Assembly (NCBI GenBank): GCA_030144725.1
Contig: JASKMD010000003.1
Location: 1,042,241-1,106,240 of the forward strand
Length of the DNA stretch: 64,000 nucleotides
Source of the DNA: Haematococcus lacustris
Lineage: Eukaryota; Chlorophyta; Chlorophyceae; Chlamydomonadales; Haematococcaceae
Direction: 5' to 3'
In this document: piece after piece, positions 1-9,558 of the stretch
Layout of the letters: each line of letters begins with the position of its first letter
How positions within the stretch are numbered: the stretch's first letter is position 1
Notes under the pieces: model-generated
Seen by the model: the letters and a program-made list of their open reading frames with translations, nothing else
Told to the model about the DNA's origin: nothing
Database searches by the model: none
Program-made: the position numbers and the translations under genes

Positions 1-705
1 AACCAACAGCTGCGCTACAGCACATGGGCGGGATGGCTGATGCTGCTGCAACCCAAGCTGCAAACCAGTCATCCAGTCCTGAGTCAAGCACTACATTAGC
101 AGGAGCAGCGGCAGGAGCAGCAGCAGCAGCAGGTTCAGTAACAGTCAGGTCAGGTCAGGTCAGGCTTAGGGGCCCGGGTTCAGAGTCGTTGCAGTGCTTG
201 AAGCAGATGTTGGCGGTGGTGGTTGGCTGCCAGGCGGCAGGAGTGCCAAGTCCGTGCTCAACACAAGGAACCTATCAATGCCTGATAAGAACACCGTCAC
301 CCATCGCGCTGACCTTCTCATCTGTAACACCGCATCTACGCCTATACGGTAGCAGACATCGCCACACTGTGGTCTGTGGCCTGCAATCCGGTTCGGCTGC
401 TGCCCTCGCACCATCAATGCTGCGGTTGCTGCCCTTGCATCATCAACTGGCACGTTGTGCTGTTCCGCCCCATGTGGGACAATGCCAAACATGGTGGTGG
501 GCATGGTGGTGGCTGCTTCTACTAGAAGTTCTAGTGCTGGGTGCTGCCAGGCTTGACTGCGCCTGTGATGAGTTCAGACCCTCCCAACTTGAAATGCCCA
601 TCCACACAACCTTGGCATGGAAGTCCCAGTGCCGGGAAATGTGCGACAGGCGTAGCACCGTGCGGCATGCGATGACCGCCAAGTCTGATTCACGCTGAGA
701 CAGTG
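1..705 (+). pseudogene. B1: 3' part of a family-B gene, cut by the left edge, internal deletion
   Basis: Only the last exon is in the window. It reads in one frame from the left edge through QHMGGMADAAATQAANQ, an Ala/Ser-rich stretch and the module LKQMLAVVVGCQAAG. After GCQAAGVPSPC the frame jumps to sequence that in B8 (52.9 kb) lies about 300 bases further on, the block around caccgtcaccggtcgc. The helical part that normally follows (SGEGLAACQRAMMTMWQ) is therefore missing, and the frame closes near 698 with unrelated residues. It converges on L1, as every other B gene does on its L gene. The function of family B is not recognised. The internal deletion is seen directly by comparison with B2, B8 and B9; calling the copy non-functional is inference. 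Confidence 0.6.
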
Positions 706-1472
706 ATGGCTGCATAGCAAGATACTTTGGCTGTGTACATGGCTGTGTACATGCCAGAGATGTGAGCCATCTTCTGTTCATGAAAGCAGCATGGAGTAGC
801 CTATCGACATTGAGGTAAAACAGTAGAAAGGGAGGCCTGAGATGAGGGGTGTTGGGTGTCGGGTCAAGGGTGTAGTGCAGCGGGGCACGGTGGCGCATTG
901 GTTCTTTCATTCTGGTATTTGCTAGTCCCCTACTCAAGGAAGGCTCAAACCCTCACACTCCCTTAACCTCACAGCCACAGTGCACAGTCCTCCAGGCTCC
1001 TTTCTCCAGTAACTCAGAACAGAACAGAATCCCAGCCTAAGAAACAAAGCAACCCACACCTCGTTACATGCACGCCGACACCTGACAGCCTTGTGAGAGC
1101 CGGCCCAAAACATTCAGGCATGCGCACGAACATGGGAAATTCTACCATCCATTCTAGGTTTGAAGTAACTCATGGGGTGTTTCATGGGGTCTGGGAGGTG
1201 GTGGTCGTGAGCAGCAGGGAATGAAGGGTACATGAGGCATCCACTGGCTGACACTACAGGTTTGGCCTGTGTCAGGCAGGGCACACCGCGCATCACTTCA
1301 CCACCATCAGGTTCATCTAGGATGGAGTCAAGGGTCAACCCAACACATGAGCACGGCATATGACCACGGCACATCATGGTAGAGCCGCGGCCCACCTCAG
1401 CCCACCCAGCCAGCTTGCGAGTCACCATGATGCAGTGTGGGGTGGCAGGAAAGGCACACAGACATGCAGTTT
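706..1472. other. Convergent spacer B1/L1
   Basis: No gene. It holds a tRNA-like box pair (about 881-955) and the conserved B/L spacer block from about 1218 (gaatgaagggtacatgaggc) to 1470, which recurs beside nearly every L gene and probably contains the L 3' UTR. Confidence 0.6.
881..955 (+). repeat. tRNA-like (SINE-like) sequence with A-box and B-box look-alikes
   Basis: TGGCGCATTGG at 891-901 resembles a pol III A box and GGCTCAAACCC at 942-952 resembles a B box, at roughly tRNA spacing. No matching acceptor stem is visible, so it is not called a tRNA. A second copy lies at 53385-53460. Confidence 0.3.
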
Positions 1473-3095
1473 CTAATCAAAGATTTTGTACCAAATCTCT
1501 GCAGTGGGGAACAGGGCAGCTAAGGCTGTGGACAGACATGCTTCCTCCAGTCCCTGCACTGCGATGCGCAGCTTCTTCACGCAACGGCCCAGGCGCTGCA
1601 TGACAACCTGGCCCCCTGCTGCTGACCCACCCTGCTGCCCACCCTGCCCAGTGCTGCTGCCTGGCCCCCCTGGCGTGATGTGCCCCTCAGGGCTTCTGCT
1701 GCTGGCCAGGCTGGTGCTGGGACCTGAGTGGCTGCTGCTGCTGACCACACTGAGGTGGGGGGGCTGCTGGGCAGTGCCGGACCTGTGGTTAAGGTATTGC
1801 TCAATCAGCAGGTCCACAGTGGCCTTGCTCAGGACCAGATCCTCATCCAGCACCAGCCCTGCCTTGTTGCGCTCACACAGGTTGAGCTCAGCTGCAGCCA
1901 GCACCTCAATACTCAATTCCTCAATGATCTTTATCTTGATGCCCTTCGCCAGCGTATTCAACCGCAGAGGGTGGGTGAGGCTGTGCAGGGGCAGGTAGGC
2001 GGCTGAGACCCAGTCTAGGAAAAAAGCTTCCAGCCACCTCCAGCTGCAGGCTGCGCTGGCCCGGGAGGAGGTCAGGCCAGAGAAGCCCTGCAGCTCTAGG
2101 CGTGTGATCTGGGTGAGTGCCAGCAAGGCGTCCAGCTGCTCCTGGCCCACCACACACTGATCTACCTCCAGAGTGTGCAGGCTGGGCAAGTGGGCCAGGG
2201 CTGGCAGTAGTGCCTCAAGCCCTAACCCATTTGAAGCACTATATTCGTCCTCATCATAGATGAATAGCTGCTGCAACAGTGTCAAGCTGCTCACAGCCGC
2301 TGCTATCCTGACCCAGTCCCAATGATCCGGGTGTGTAGTATTCAATTCCAGCTGAGTAAGGGTGGGGGGAAAGGGCAGCAGTCCCGTCAGGAACTCACAC
2401 ACCCCGTCCACTTCAACCCAACCACTCAGGCTGAGTGTCTGCAGCCTGCTGCCAATGAAGGGGGACATGCCGACCTGGCCTTGATGTTGTATATAGGTCA
2501 TGTCCAGGTGCAGCAGCTCTGGCAGGTGGTTGATGACATTCGCCAAGTGATCTATGCTCACCCTGCCACCATGGAAGATCAGGCTTGTCAGGGAGGGAAA
2601 GGAGGCGGCGAGGGTTGCGCTGTTACCAGGCTCCAATGGAAGATGAAGCTTAGAAACCCAGCGGATAGTCAGGCAATTGACTGCCCCACACCGCGGCACT
2701 GCCCCCAGCATCCAGGTAACCAGTCGGGCTGCATGTGCTTCTGCAGCAGCTGGCTCTGCCTCGTGAAGTTCCTCCATGTGAAACAAGCACCCATAATCTG
2801 GCTCCAGTGTGAGGTGCAGCTCTGGGTGCTGCCTCTTCCGCAGGGCCTCAGTCAGGAAGGGAGCCAGCTCACGATGGTGTTGCCCAAGGAAGTCATGCTG
2901 GGTTGGGTAGGTGAGCTCGATCCTTGGAACTATCCGCAGCAGATCTGTGGCCAGGAGCTTGCTGGTCCTGAAGACTGGCAGCCGACTGCGTGCATCCAGC
3001 TGGCTTAGGACCTCATCCAGAGGTTTTGCTGGCAGGTCCAGCAGGCCCTTCAACTGCTGGCCCGCATAACCGTCGCCTGCTGATGAGCTATCCAT
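1473..3095 (-). CDS. L1: F-box-like/LRR protein, full length
   Basis: 540 codons, open throughout. The start is the Met of MDSSSAGDG, at the same place as the MDKSS/MKKSS starts of the paralogues and directly after the conserved gtaggcctg leader. Residues about 18-50 form an F-box-like segment (LDEVLSQLDARSRLPVFRTS), but here the usual LPAELLDAVL reads LPAKPLDEVL, so the motif is degraded. LRR-like repeats (LPSLHTLEVD, LTQITRLELQGFSGL) occupy about 130-370. The NLCERNKAGLVLDEDL block and a Ser/Gly-rich linker precede a C-terminal segment ending in LFPTAEIWYKIFD. F-box/LRR proteins usually bring substrates to SCF ubiquitin ligases; that role here is inferred from domain order only. An N-terminal cap of another LRR type is an alternative. 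Confidence 0.75.
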   Translation of the reverse strand: MDSSSAGDGYAGQQLKGLLDLPAKPLDEVLSQLDARSRLPVFRTSKLLATDLLRIVPRIELTYPTQHDFLGQHHRELAPFLTEALRKRQHPELHLTLEPDYGCLFHMEELHEAEPAAAEAHAARLVTWMLGAVPRCGAVNCLTIRWVSKLHLPLEPGNSATLAASFPSLTSLIFHGGRVSIDHLANVINHLPELLHLDMTYIQHQGQVGMSPFIGSRLQTLSLSGWVEVDGVCEFLTGLLPFPPTLTQLELNTTHPDHWDWVRIAAAVSSLTLLQQLFIYDEDEYSASNGLGLEALLPALAHLPSLHTLEVDQCVVGQEQLDALLALTQITRLELQGFSGLTSSRASAACSWRWLEAFFLDWVSAAYLPLHSLTHPLRLNTLAKGIKIKIIEELSIEVLAAAELNLCERNKAGLVLDEDLVLSKATVDLLIEQYLNHRSGTAQQPPHLSVVSSSSHSGPSTSLASSRSPEGHITPGGPGSSTGQGGQQGGSAAGGQVVMQRLGRCVKKLRIAVQGLEEACLSTALAALFPTAEIWYKIFD

Positions 3096-4330
3096 CAGGC
3101 CTACATCGTCATTGAAGGAAGCAAAGCAACACGATAAGTGCTGCCAAGCTCATAATTGTTGGTGCACGTCGAGACCAACCTGCTGCGAGGCGTCAGCGAC
3201 GGGCCCACAGGACAGCACAGGATAGGACCTGGGAGAAAAATGAACGCGCTCCAGTAATCGATCCCTGCACGAGTATGTGCAAAGACCTTGTATGTGCCTG
3301 ATACGCACCAGGCGTGTCGTGTACGGCACCCGAAGCAACAGGAACCTCTGATGTGCTCAGCGACGGGGACACAGCGCTATGGTACGCGCAGTGACGTGCA
3401 ATGTACCCTTGCATCGCACAAGTGCTGTTGTGTGGCCAGGATGCATGGCTGTCTATGGATAAGTCTAGGGATCAGGCTGAGGGGAGGTGACACCACCCCC
3501 TACCAGGCACGCCCCTTACCGGCACCACACCTGCAGCCATTCTACATCAAGTTTGCAGATGATGCTGCCCATCATGGGGCATCATGGGGCACCATGGGGC
3601 ACCATGGGGCATCATTGCTGACCCCTGGAAACCCCTAGAGAACATGCGCCTCCTCGTGATGGGCGCAGGTCAAGGCCAACGCGAGTACCTGGATATATAA
3701 CAATGAGTTCCGGACTAGCGCCGTCGGCGCCAGTCGGACCGGGAGCATGACGACACCACAGCGCCATCACTGGCAGCAAAGCCACCACACTCGCAACCCT
3801 TGGGCACCGACAGCGTCAGACCACACACTGCTCAAGTAGGTGAGTAGAGATCACAGTTGCCGCTCTGCCCAACTGAACAAGATGGGCCCTAATCTAAGAA
3901 CTGTGAGTGTTGATTTACACACCAGCCTGCACACTGCCCTCTTTCTGCCGGCATCATCCACCTCACCCACCCACCCACCCAGCTCCTTGCCAATGCATCA
4001 ACTAGCCTGCCACTGCCACCAAGTGATCAACGAAGGTCAAGGCCAACGCGAGTACCTAGATGTCCAAGCTTTACTTCCCGACCAGACCACCATCAGCGCC
4101 GAATGGACCCGTGGCTACGACCGGCAGCACCACACCGACACTACAGCGCCATACTGCCAACTTCGCCAGCACAGCCACAATTCAGAAGCAAAGAAAGTGT
4201 AGGTACCTAGTAACTAGTCCTACCTAGTCAGATGTGGATGGGTGCGTAGACAATGGCGTCGCCTCACTCCCTCACTCGCAGCCCCTGGCATCCATCTACT
4301 CCCTGTTTGACTACTCCATGGGCCCTGACT
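3096..4330. promoter_or_regulatory. Divergent spacer between L1 and the B2 region
   Basis: About 1.2 kb without a convincing gene. It carries a diverged copy of the upstream block found before other L genes (ggtgcac, gcgaggcgtcagcga, gggcccacaggacagcacag at about 3160-3225; the tgatacgcaccaggcgtgtcgtg stretch at 3298-3322). A 12-base imperfect tandem repeat (catggggcatcatggggcac) lies at about 3570-3615. Bidirectional promoter activity is inferred from its position between opposing starts. Confidence 0.4.
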
Positions 4331-6430
4331 TATGGGCTGGGAGTGTAGTTCTACACACCAGCCTGCGCACTACCACTTACTGCCACCCCCATTGAAGTTT
4401 AGGAACTCCACTTCAAGCACCCAACCAGCTCCTTGCCAAAGCACCTACCAGCCTGCCACTGCCACCAACAACAAGCACCAACAGCACCAGCCCACCCGCA
4501 GCAGGCTGCAGCTTGTGGCTCAGGGCTGGTACGCAATGGTCACACCTAGCTGCCTGGCGCCCCCAACCTGCCCCACCCGCCCACTGCCTGCTGCCTGACT
4601 GCCTCCAGCCTGCTGCACTGCCTCAACATCCAGCGCCACTGCTGTTGTGGGGCTCTGGCCAGGGCTGGGTGCGACCCCAGGTGAGGGGGCTTGAGGGCTG
4701 TGCTGCGGCCCTGCTGCTGGTAGTGAGGGTGCAGCTCCTGGTGCCGCCACCTGCTGGGCCACTGAGAGGGGCCTGAGGGGCTGCCTGCTGGGGCTAAGGC
4801 TCCAGGGGGCAGCACCGCCCAGGCTGAGGAGGTCAGGCTGCAAGCTGGGCTGCCGGCCGGGCCTGGACCTGTGCAGCCGCAGGAGGTGGTCCCACACAGG
4901 GAGGCAGGCTTGTAGCGAGGAGACTTCTGTCTGGAAGGGGCACGGCCTGCTCCACCACATACCCACAGTGGCCTGGCATTGTGACAACAGCAGCAGCAGC
5001 ATGGTGCCTGGCTAAATCCACCACAACAAATTAGACTGTGTCGAATATGGCTGCCTTGTCAGGAACGCTCCCTGGCGCTCGACTCTTAACCCTTAAGCAC
5101 CAGGCTTGCCCCTGACCTTGCACCAACCCACCCGACACACCCACCCATCCACCTGCCTACCTGTCCACCCTCCAGCCTGCCCACCCGCCTGCCCAGCCTG
5201 GAGCCCACCCGCACCTACCCACCTGTTCCGCCCCTCCAGCATCACACATGCCTTGCACAGCGGCTGACTGGACAGGTAGCCACAGCGCCCGCACTGCCCC
5301 ACTGACTGCAGCCCACGCCTGGCCCAGGACGCCTGCCTGCCAGCAGCCAGGGCTGGGGCTGCAGCAGCGACAAGGGATGGCAGGGGTGCAGCTGCAACGG
5401 CCTACACTGGGGCAGGTCCTATACCATCCTATGGTGCTGGGGCTGCTGCTGCTGCTGCTGCTACTTCTGATGACACGGATAGGGCTGACTCTGATGATGT
5501 GGCCAGCCCCACTGCTACGATTGGTACATTCGCAGGGGCTGCTTGCGAGGCCAGGGCTGCTGTGTGCAACTTCCCTTGTTGTCACCAGCATGGCTGACCT
5601 CCTCCCCCTCCTCCACCTCAGCATTCACCTCCGCACTGTGGGCTGTGCCCTGTGGTGCAGTCTGCCCAGGCTGTGTCGAGGCTGGGATTGGTCTGGGGCC
5701 TGCGTCCTGCATTGTGGCTGAGTCTGTTTGTGCCAAGGGGAGTGGCTGTGGTGGTGATGGAGGTGGTGCTGGTGCTGGACCCTGGTTGGCACTGCAACAC
5801 CGCTACAGGCTGCTGCTGCTGCAAGCTTTGAATCTGGCAGTGACCCTGGTGTGGCTGCTGCTGGGGATGACCCTGCCCCTGGCCATGTCTCTGGCCCTGG
5901 TTCAAGACACCGCTCAAGCTGGCACCACATCCTGACCCACCTGGGAGAAGCTACCCTGCCACAGCCTCATGCAAGGCTGCTGGACCTCCCTCACCAGCAG
6001 CACACCTGTCCCCACCCCTTGTACCCACTGCTGCTGCTGCTCCTGCTGATGAAGTTGGCTCGCTGCTAATGAGGTAGCAGGCTGCAAGGTGGCATTGTGG
6101 GGAGGCTGGCTGCTGCCAGGGCGGTAGGCAGGGAGGTGCCTGGGCTAGCAGCTGTGCCAGGGCTGTGCTGGGCAGCCAGGGACACGGAATGGATGAGGCC
6201 CAGGATGGATGAGGGCCGGGCAGCCTGGGAGGGGCAAGGGCAAGCAGGGCAGGGGCACTGCCTAGGAAGAGGGGCGGTAAGGCAAAGCAGGGCAGGGCAG
6301 GGGCGGGCGAACCAGCGGCAATGACATGGCGCACCCAGCCGCCATCCCTTGCGACCACCAGCTACAGCTATAGCCTTGCCCCCTTGTTCCTCTTGTCCCC
6401 AGCTGGCTCAGGGCGGGCTGTGGGCTGTCA
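4330..6430 (+). other. 5' region of the B2 locus (possible upstream exons, low complexity)
   Basis: GC-rich DNA repeated with a few small indels at 56.7-58.9 kb. Several GT/AG pairs can be drawn (for example cgaccccag/gtgagg near 4680). One stretch reads as a plausible acidic linker on the plus strand (TSDDTDRADSDDVASPTATI near 5470-5530). I could not chain exons into a continuous reading frame to the B2 core, so no CDS is claimed. The minus-strand CTU1-like exon at 5223-5405 lies inside it. Confidence 0.35.
5223..5405 (-). pseudogene. CTU1/NCS6-type C-terminal zinc-finger exon, isolated fragment
   Basis: Reading the minus strand gives [19 protein letters not shown] followed by LEGRNR, then AG/gtgggt, a good splice donor at 5222-5221. 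This matches the C-terminal zinc-binding signature of cytoplasmic tRNA 2-thiolation protein 1 (CxRCGYxSSxxxCKACxLLEGLNRG), the enzyme that thiolates U34 of some tRNAs. All four cysteines are present. Upstream is an Ala/Pro-rich linker that meets an in-frame stop (or an acceptor ccatag/gat). None of the PP-loop motifs such as SGGKDSTVL is found in the next kilobase, so this looks like a captured exon and not a whole gene. A second copy sits at 57733-57911. Confidence 0.6.
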
Positions 6431-6499
6431 ATGCTGTCAACCGGGGCTAGGGACAAGGCCTGCCCGGCCCCCTGTGTAGGTAAGGTCAGGTCCGGCCCT

Positions 6500-8440
6500 G
6501 AGGCCATCAGGCTAGAGGCAGGCCAGCTGGAGGGGCTGGAGGGAGAGGCCTGGTGGGGCCACTGCCCGGACTATGCCCTGGGAACAGGTGAGCTGCCAAG
6601 CCTGACCCTGATGACCACCCACCCCTGCCCCTGCTGCCCATCATGCCCCTACTGCCCATTCAGCCCAGCTCCTCCCTGCCGCCCCTGATGCCCCTGCTGC
6701 ACACATACCCGCCTGCCCTGCCCTGCCCCGCCCTCCCCTGCCCTGACCACCCACCGCTGCCCCTGCCACCCACCCCAGGGGAGGATGAGGACGAGCGTGA
6801 GTGCGTAGCCGTCGCCCGCCGTGTGTTCCAGTTGTCCCTCACCGCCTCCAGCCTGGCCCTGGACCTGCAGCGGCTGGAGCTGGCCTGCGCCTTCCTGCTC
6901 ACTGACAGGCTGTGGGCTGTCGCCATGGCGGACCTGGCGCAGCTGGCGGTGGGCCTACACGCCAACACGGCGCAGCGCAGGCTGCTCACGACCCCCTCCG
7001 CCCTCTACAGCCCCCGCCACGCCAGCCTCAGCCCAACAGCATCGGGCCCCACAGCCATGGGAGGTCAGCAGGGGCCGGGGTGGGTGGAGAAGCTGGAGCC
7101 GTTCTGGCAGCTGTTTGTGACGTATGTGGTGGAGGCGACTGCTGGCACTGAACACAACCTAGCGTGGTGGATGGCGGCGGTGAAGGCGGGCAATGCGTAC
7201 CTGCCTGACCTGGTCAACCCGCTGCAGCGGGCTCAGCCTATGAACGCCAAGATGCTAGTCGGGGCTGCTGCCCAGTACGTGCAAGAGGTCAGTGGGGCGG
7301 CTGAGCAGGGGCCGCAGGGGCAGGGCGGCAGCAAAGACACCAGGGGCTGCTAGATGGTGGTGGGAGCTGGCATCAAGGGGTGAAGGGGCCAAAAGGCCTC
7401 CTCCTGCTGTCTGGCATCCCAGCTTGCCCCTGGTGCTGGGTTCAGCCCACCCCAACATCCGGCTGCCTGGTCCTTGTAGGTGCGGCAGCAGGGGGAGGGC
7501 GGGTGGGAGGTGCTGCTGGCCATGGCAGGCCGCATGCGCAAGAGGTTCCGCTCCAGGTTGTGTCCAGCCTGATGCAAGCGCTGGTGGCAGCAGGGGAGGC
7601 ACGCTGCCTGAGACTGCACCAGCAGCTGAGCGCCGCCTGCAATGTGACCAGCCAGGGCAATGGCGTGACAGCTGCAGAGCAAGTCAGCCCAATGCAAGCA
7701 GGGGCGGCATCAGGGGCGGCACCAGGTGGGGGTCGGCAGCAGGAGCAACAGAAATAGGGGCTGGATCAGACTTAAGGGTGTGGGGTGCAGGGCAGGTGCA
7801 GGCACCCCCTCCTGATGCTGCCAACACCTCCCCAGCTGGGACTGGTGCTGGGGCTGCAGGGGCGGGTGCAGCTGCTGAGCCTGTGCTGTCCCAGCCAACA
7901 GCTGCGCCACAGCACATGAGCGGGGTGCCTGATGCTGCAACCCAAGCTGTGAATCAGTCATCCAGTCCTGAGCCAAGCGCCAAAGCAGCAGGAGCAGCAA
8001 CAGTAGCAGCAGCAGGTTCAGTAACAGCAGAGGAGCAGGGGTACAGAGGCTTGACCCTGTTGTCCTGCACCTGGCTGCACCTGGGTGCAGCATGGGCCGG
8101 CAGCAGCAGCATGTTCGCGGTGGTGGTTGGCTGCCAAGCGGCAGGAGTGCTTAGTCTGTGCTCAGGTGAAGGCCTGGCGGCATGCCAGCGCGCCATGATG
8201 ACCATGTGGCAGACAATTAGCTACGACTGCATCGAACACTGCCCGCACACGGGCATCGCAGCCGCTGATGCAGCCCAGCCGCAGCAAGCTAGCGTTGTGG
8301 CCAAGGCGTGCGAGGCGGTGTTGACCAAAGTCAACGCGCCGAGCAACCCGCCAGCGGCAACACAGCAACAGACCGCCGCGGCAGCAGCTGCACAGGAGTC
8401 GCGCAAGGGCAGCGAGTCATGGGATGCGTCGAGGGAATAA
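6500..8440 (+). CDS. B2: family-B gene, best preserved long-tailed copy
   Basis: Proposed exons. E1 ends at 6587 (AGQLEGLEGEAWWGHCPDYA, donor gtgagc). Core E2 is 6779-7287 (509 nt), joined in phase as GT|GEDEDERE, with hydrophobic helices around VFQLSLTASSLALDLQRLEL and EKLEPFWQLFVTYVVEATAG, no stop, donor gtcagt. E3-like sequence starts at 7480 (VRQQGEGGWEVLLAMAGRM). The last part runs from 7557 (VVSSLMQALVAAGEARCLRL) to the stop at 8438-8440. The old E3/E4 intron is deleted, so reading straight through E3 hits a stop; splicing 7287 directly to 7557 keeps phase. A further small intron (about 7722-7836) is needed to reach the Ala/Gly-rich tail and the MFAVVVGCQAAG...SRE* module. No known domain recognised. 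Exon chaining is inference; E2 is directly visible. Confidence 0.5.
6779..7287 (+). CDS. B2 core exon E2
   Basis: Acceptor ccccag at 6773-6778, donor gtcagt at 7288. The exon is 509 nt, the same length in all seven copies that have it (6779, 12152, 23746, 37088, 42243, 51355, 59264). Length conservation and near-identical protein across copies argue for past selection on this exon. Confidence 0.75.
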
Positions 8441-9558
8441 GGAACCTAGCAATGTCGGCTGAGCGCACCGTCACTGACCTCCCCGCCTTGAGCGTAGCAG
8501 GGTAATTGCTCCATCAACTGGCAAGTTGTGCAGTTCTTAACACCGTGGCTTGGGTGCTTGGCTTGGGTGTTGGGTGCTTGGCTTGGGTATTGGGTGCTTG
8601 GCTGCACTGAGCCTCGTACTCGAGTTGCGCTTCCACCGTGGGGCAATGTAAAGATGTTGGTGGGCATGCCGGTGGCTACTTCTATTGCTGCCAGGCTTCT
8701 AGGATGGGCATAGCCAGTACTGACTGCGTAGCAAGATACCTTGCATTGCGAAAGCAAGATGCCAGTGCTGTGAGCCATTGTTAGAGAGAGCAGCAGAGAG
8801 TAACCTATTGACGCTGAGATCAGATATCAGATAGAGGAGCAGTGTGGTGTGAGGGGTGTGTCTACTAATTGAGTCCCAAGGAAAGCCCAGAACCTCACTC
8901 CATTAAACGTCACAGCACATTGATACCCCATATGAAAGCAAAGCAAGAGTCGTGATCGGACACAGTCAACGAGGAGTCCTCCAGGCTCCATTCCCCCACG
9001 GGAAATTTTACCATGCATCCTAGGTGTCATGCATCCTGGGTAGTATACAGTCCTTACATAGTGTACAGTTCTCTTGGCTCCTTTCCCCCCGGCATTCCCT
9101 ATACATATCAGAACCCCAGCCTAAGAAACAAAGCAACCCACACCTAGTCACACGCACACCAACACCTGACAGCCCTGTGAGAGCCGGCCCAAAACATCAA
9201 GGCATGCGCACGAATATGGCAATCCCACCATGCATCCAAGCATTAGAACTACTCTGTTTCATGGGGTCTGGGAGGTGGTGGTTGGGAGCAGCGGGGAATG
9301 AAGGGTACATGAGGCATCCACTGGCTGACACTACAGGTTTGTCCTGTGTCAGGCAGGGCACACCACGCCTCACTTCACCACCATCAGGTTCATCTGGGTG
9401 ATGGAGCAAAAGGTCAACCATCATTACCCCGAACATGACCACGGCACATCACGGCAGTGTCGCAACACATCACTGCACCCACATACCACATGCAAGCCAT
9501 CATGGAGTAGCAGGGAGGGCACACAGCCATGCAGTGTTCTACTGTCACTTGCAAAACA
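8441..9558. other. Convergent spacer B2/L2
   Basis: No gene. It holds a 21-base-type tandem repeat (cttgggtgcttgg units, about 8541-8602), a B-tail remnant (ggtgggcatgccggtggcta) near 8660, and the conserved spacer block from about 9295. Positions 9117-9236 are the stretch replaced by hAT DNA in the second copy at 61.6 kb. Confidence 0.6.

Noticed and set aside
1473..3095. Family L as NLR immune receptors
   Set aside because: No NB-ARC P-loop or Walker motifs; only an F-box-like N-terminus and LRR-like repeats are visible.
7292..7700. Plus-strand frame upstream of the B2 tail (GRRGRAAAKTPG...)
   Set aside because: It reads through the E2 donor and E3 in the wrong frame; an intronic shadow of the last exon frame.
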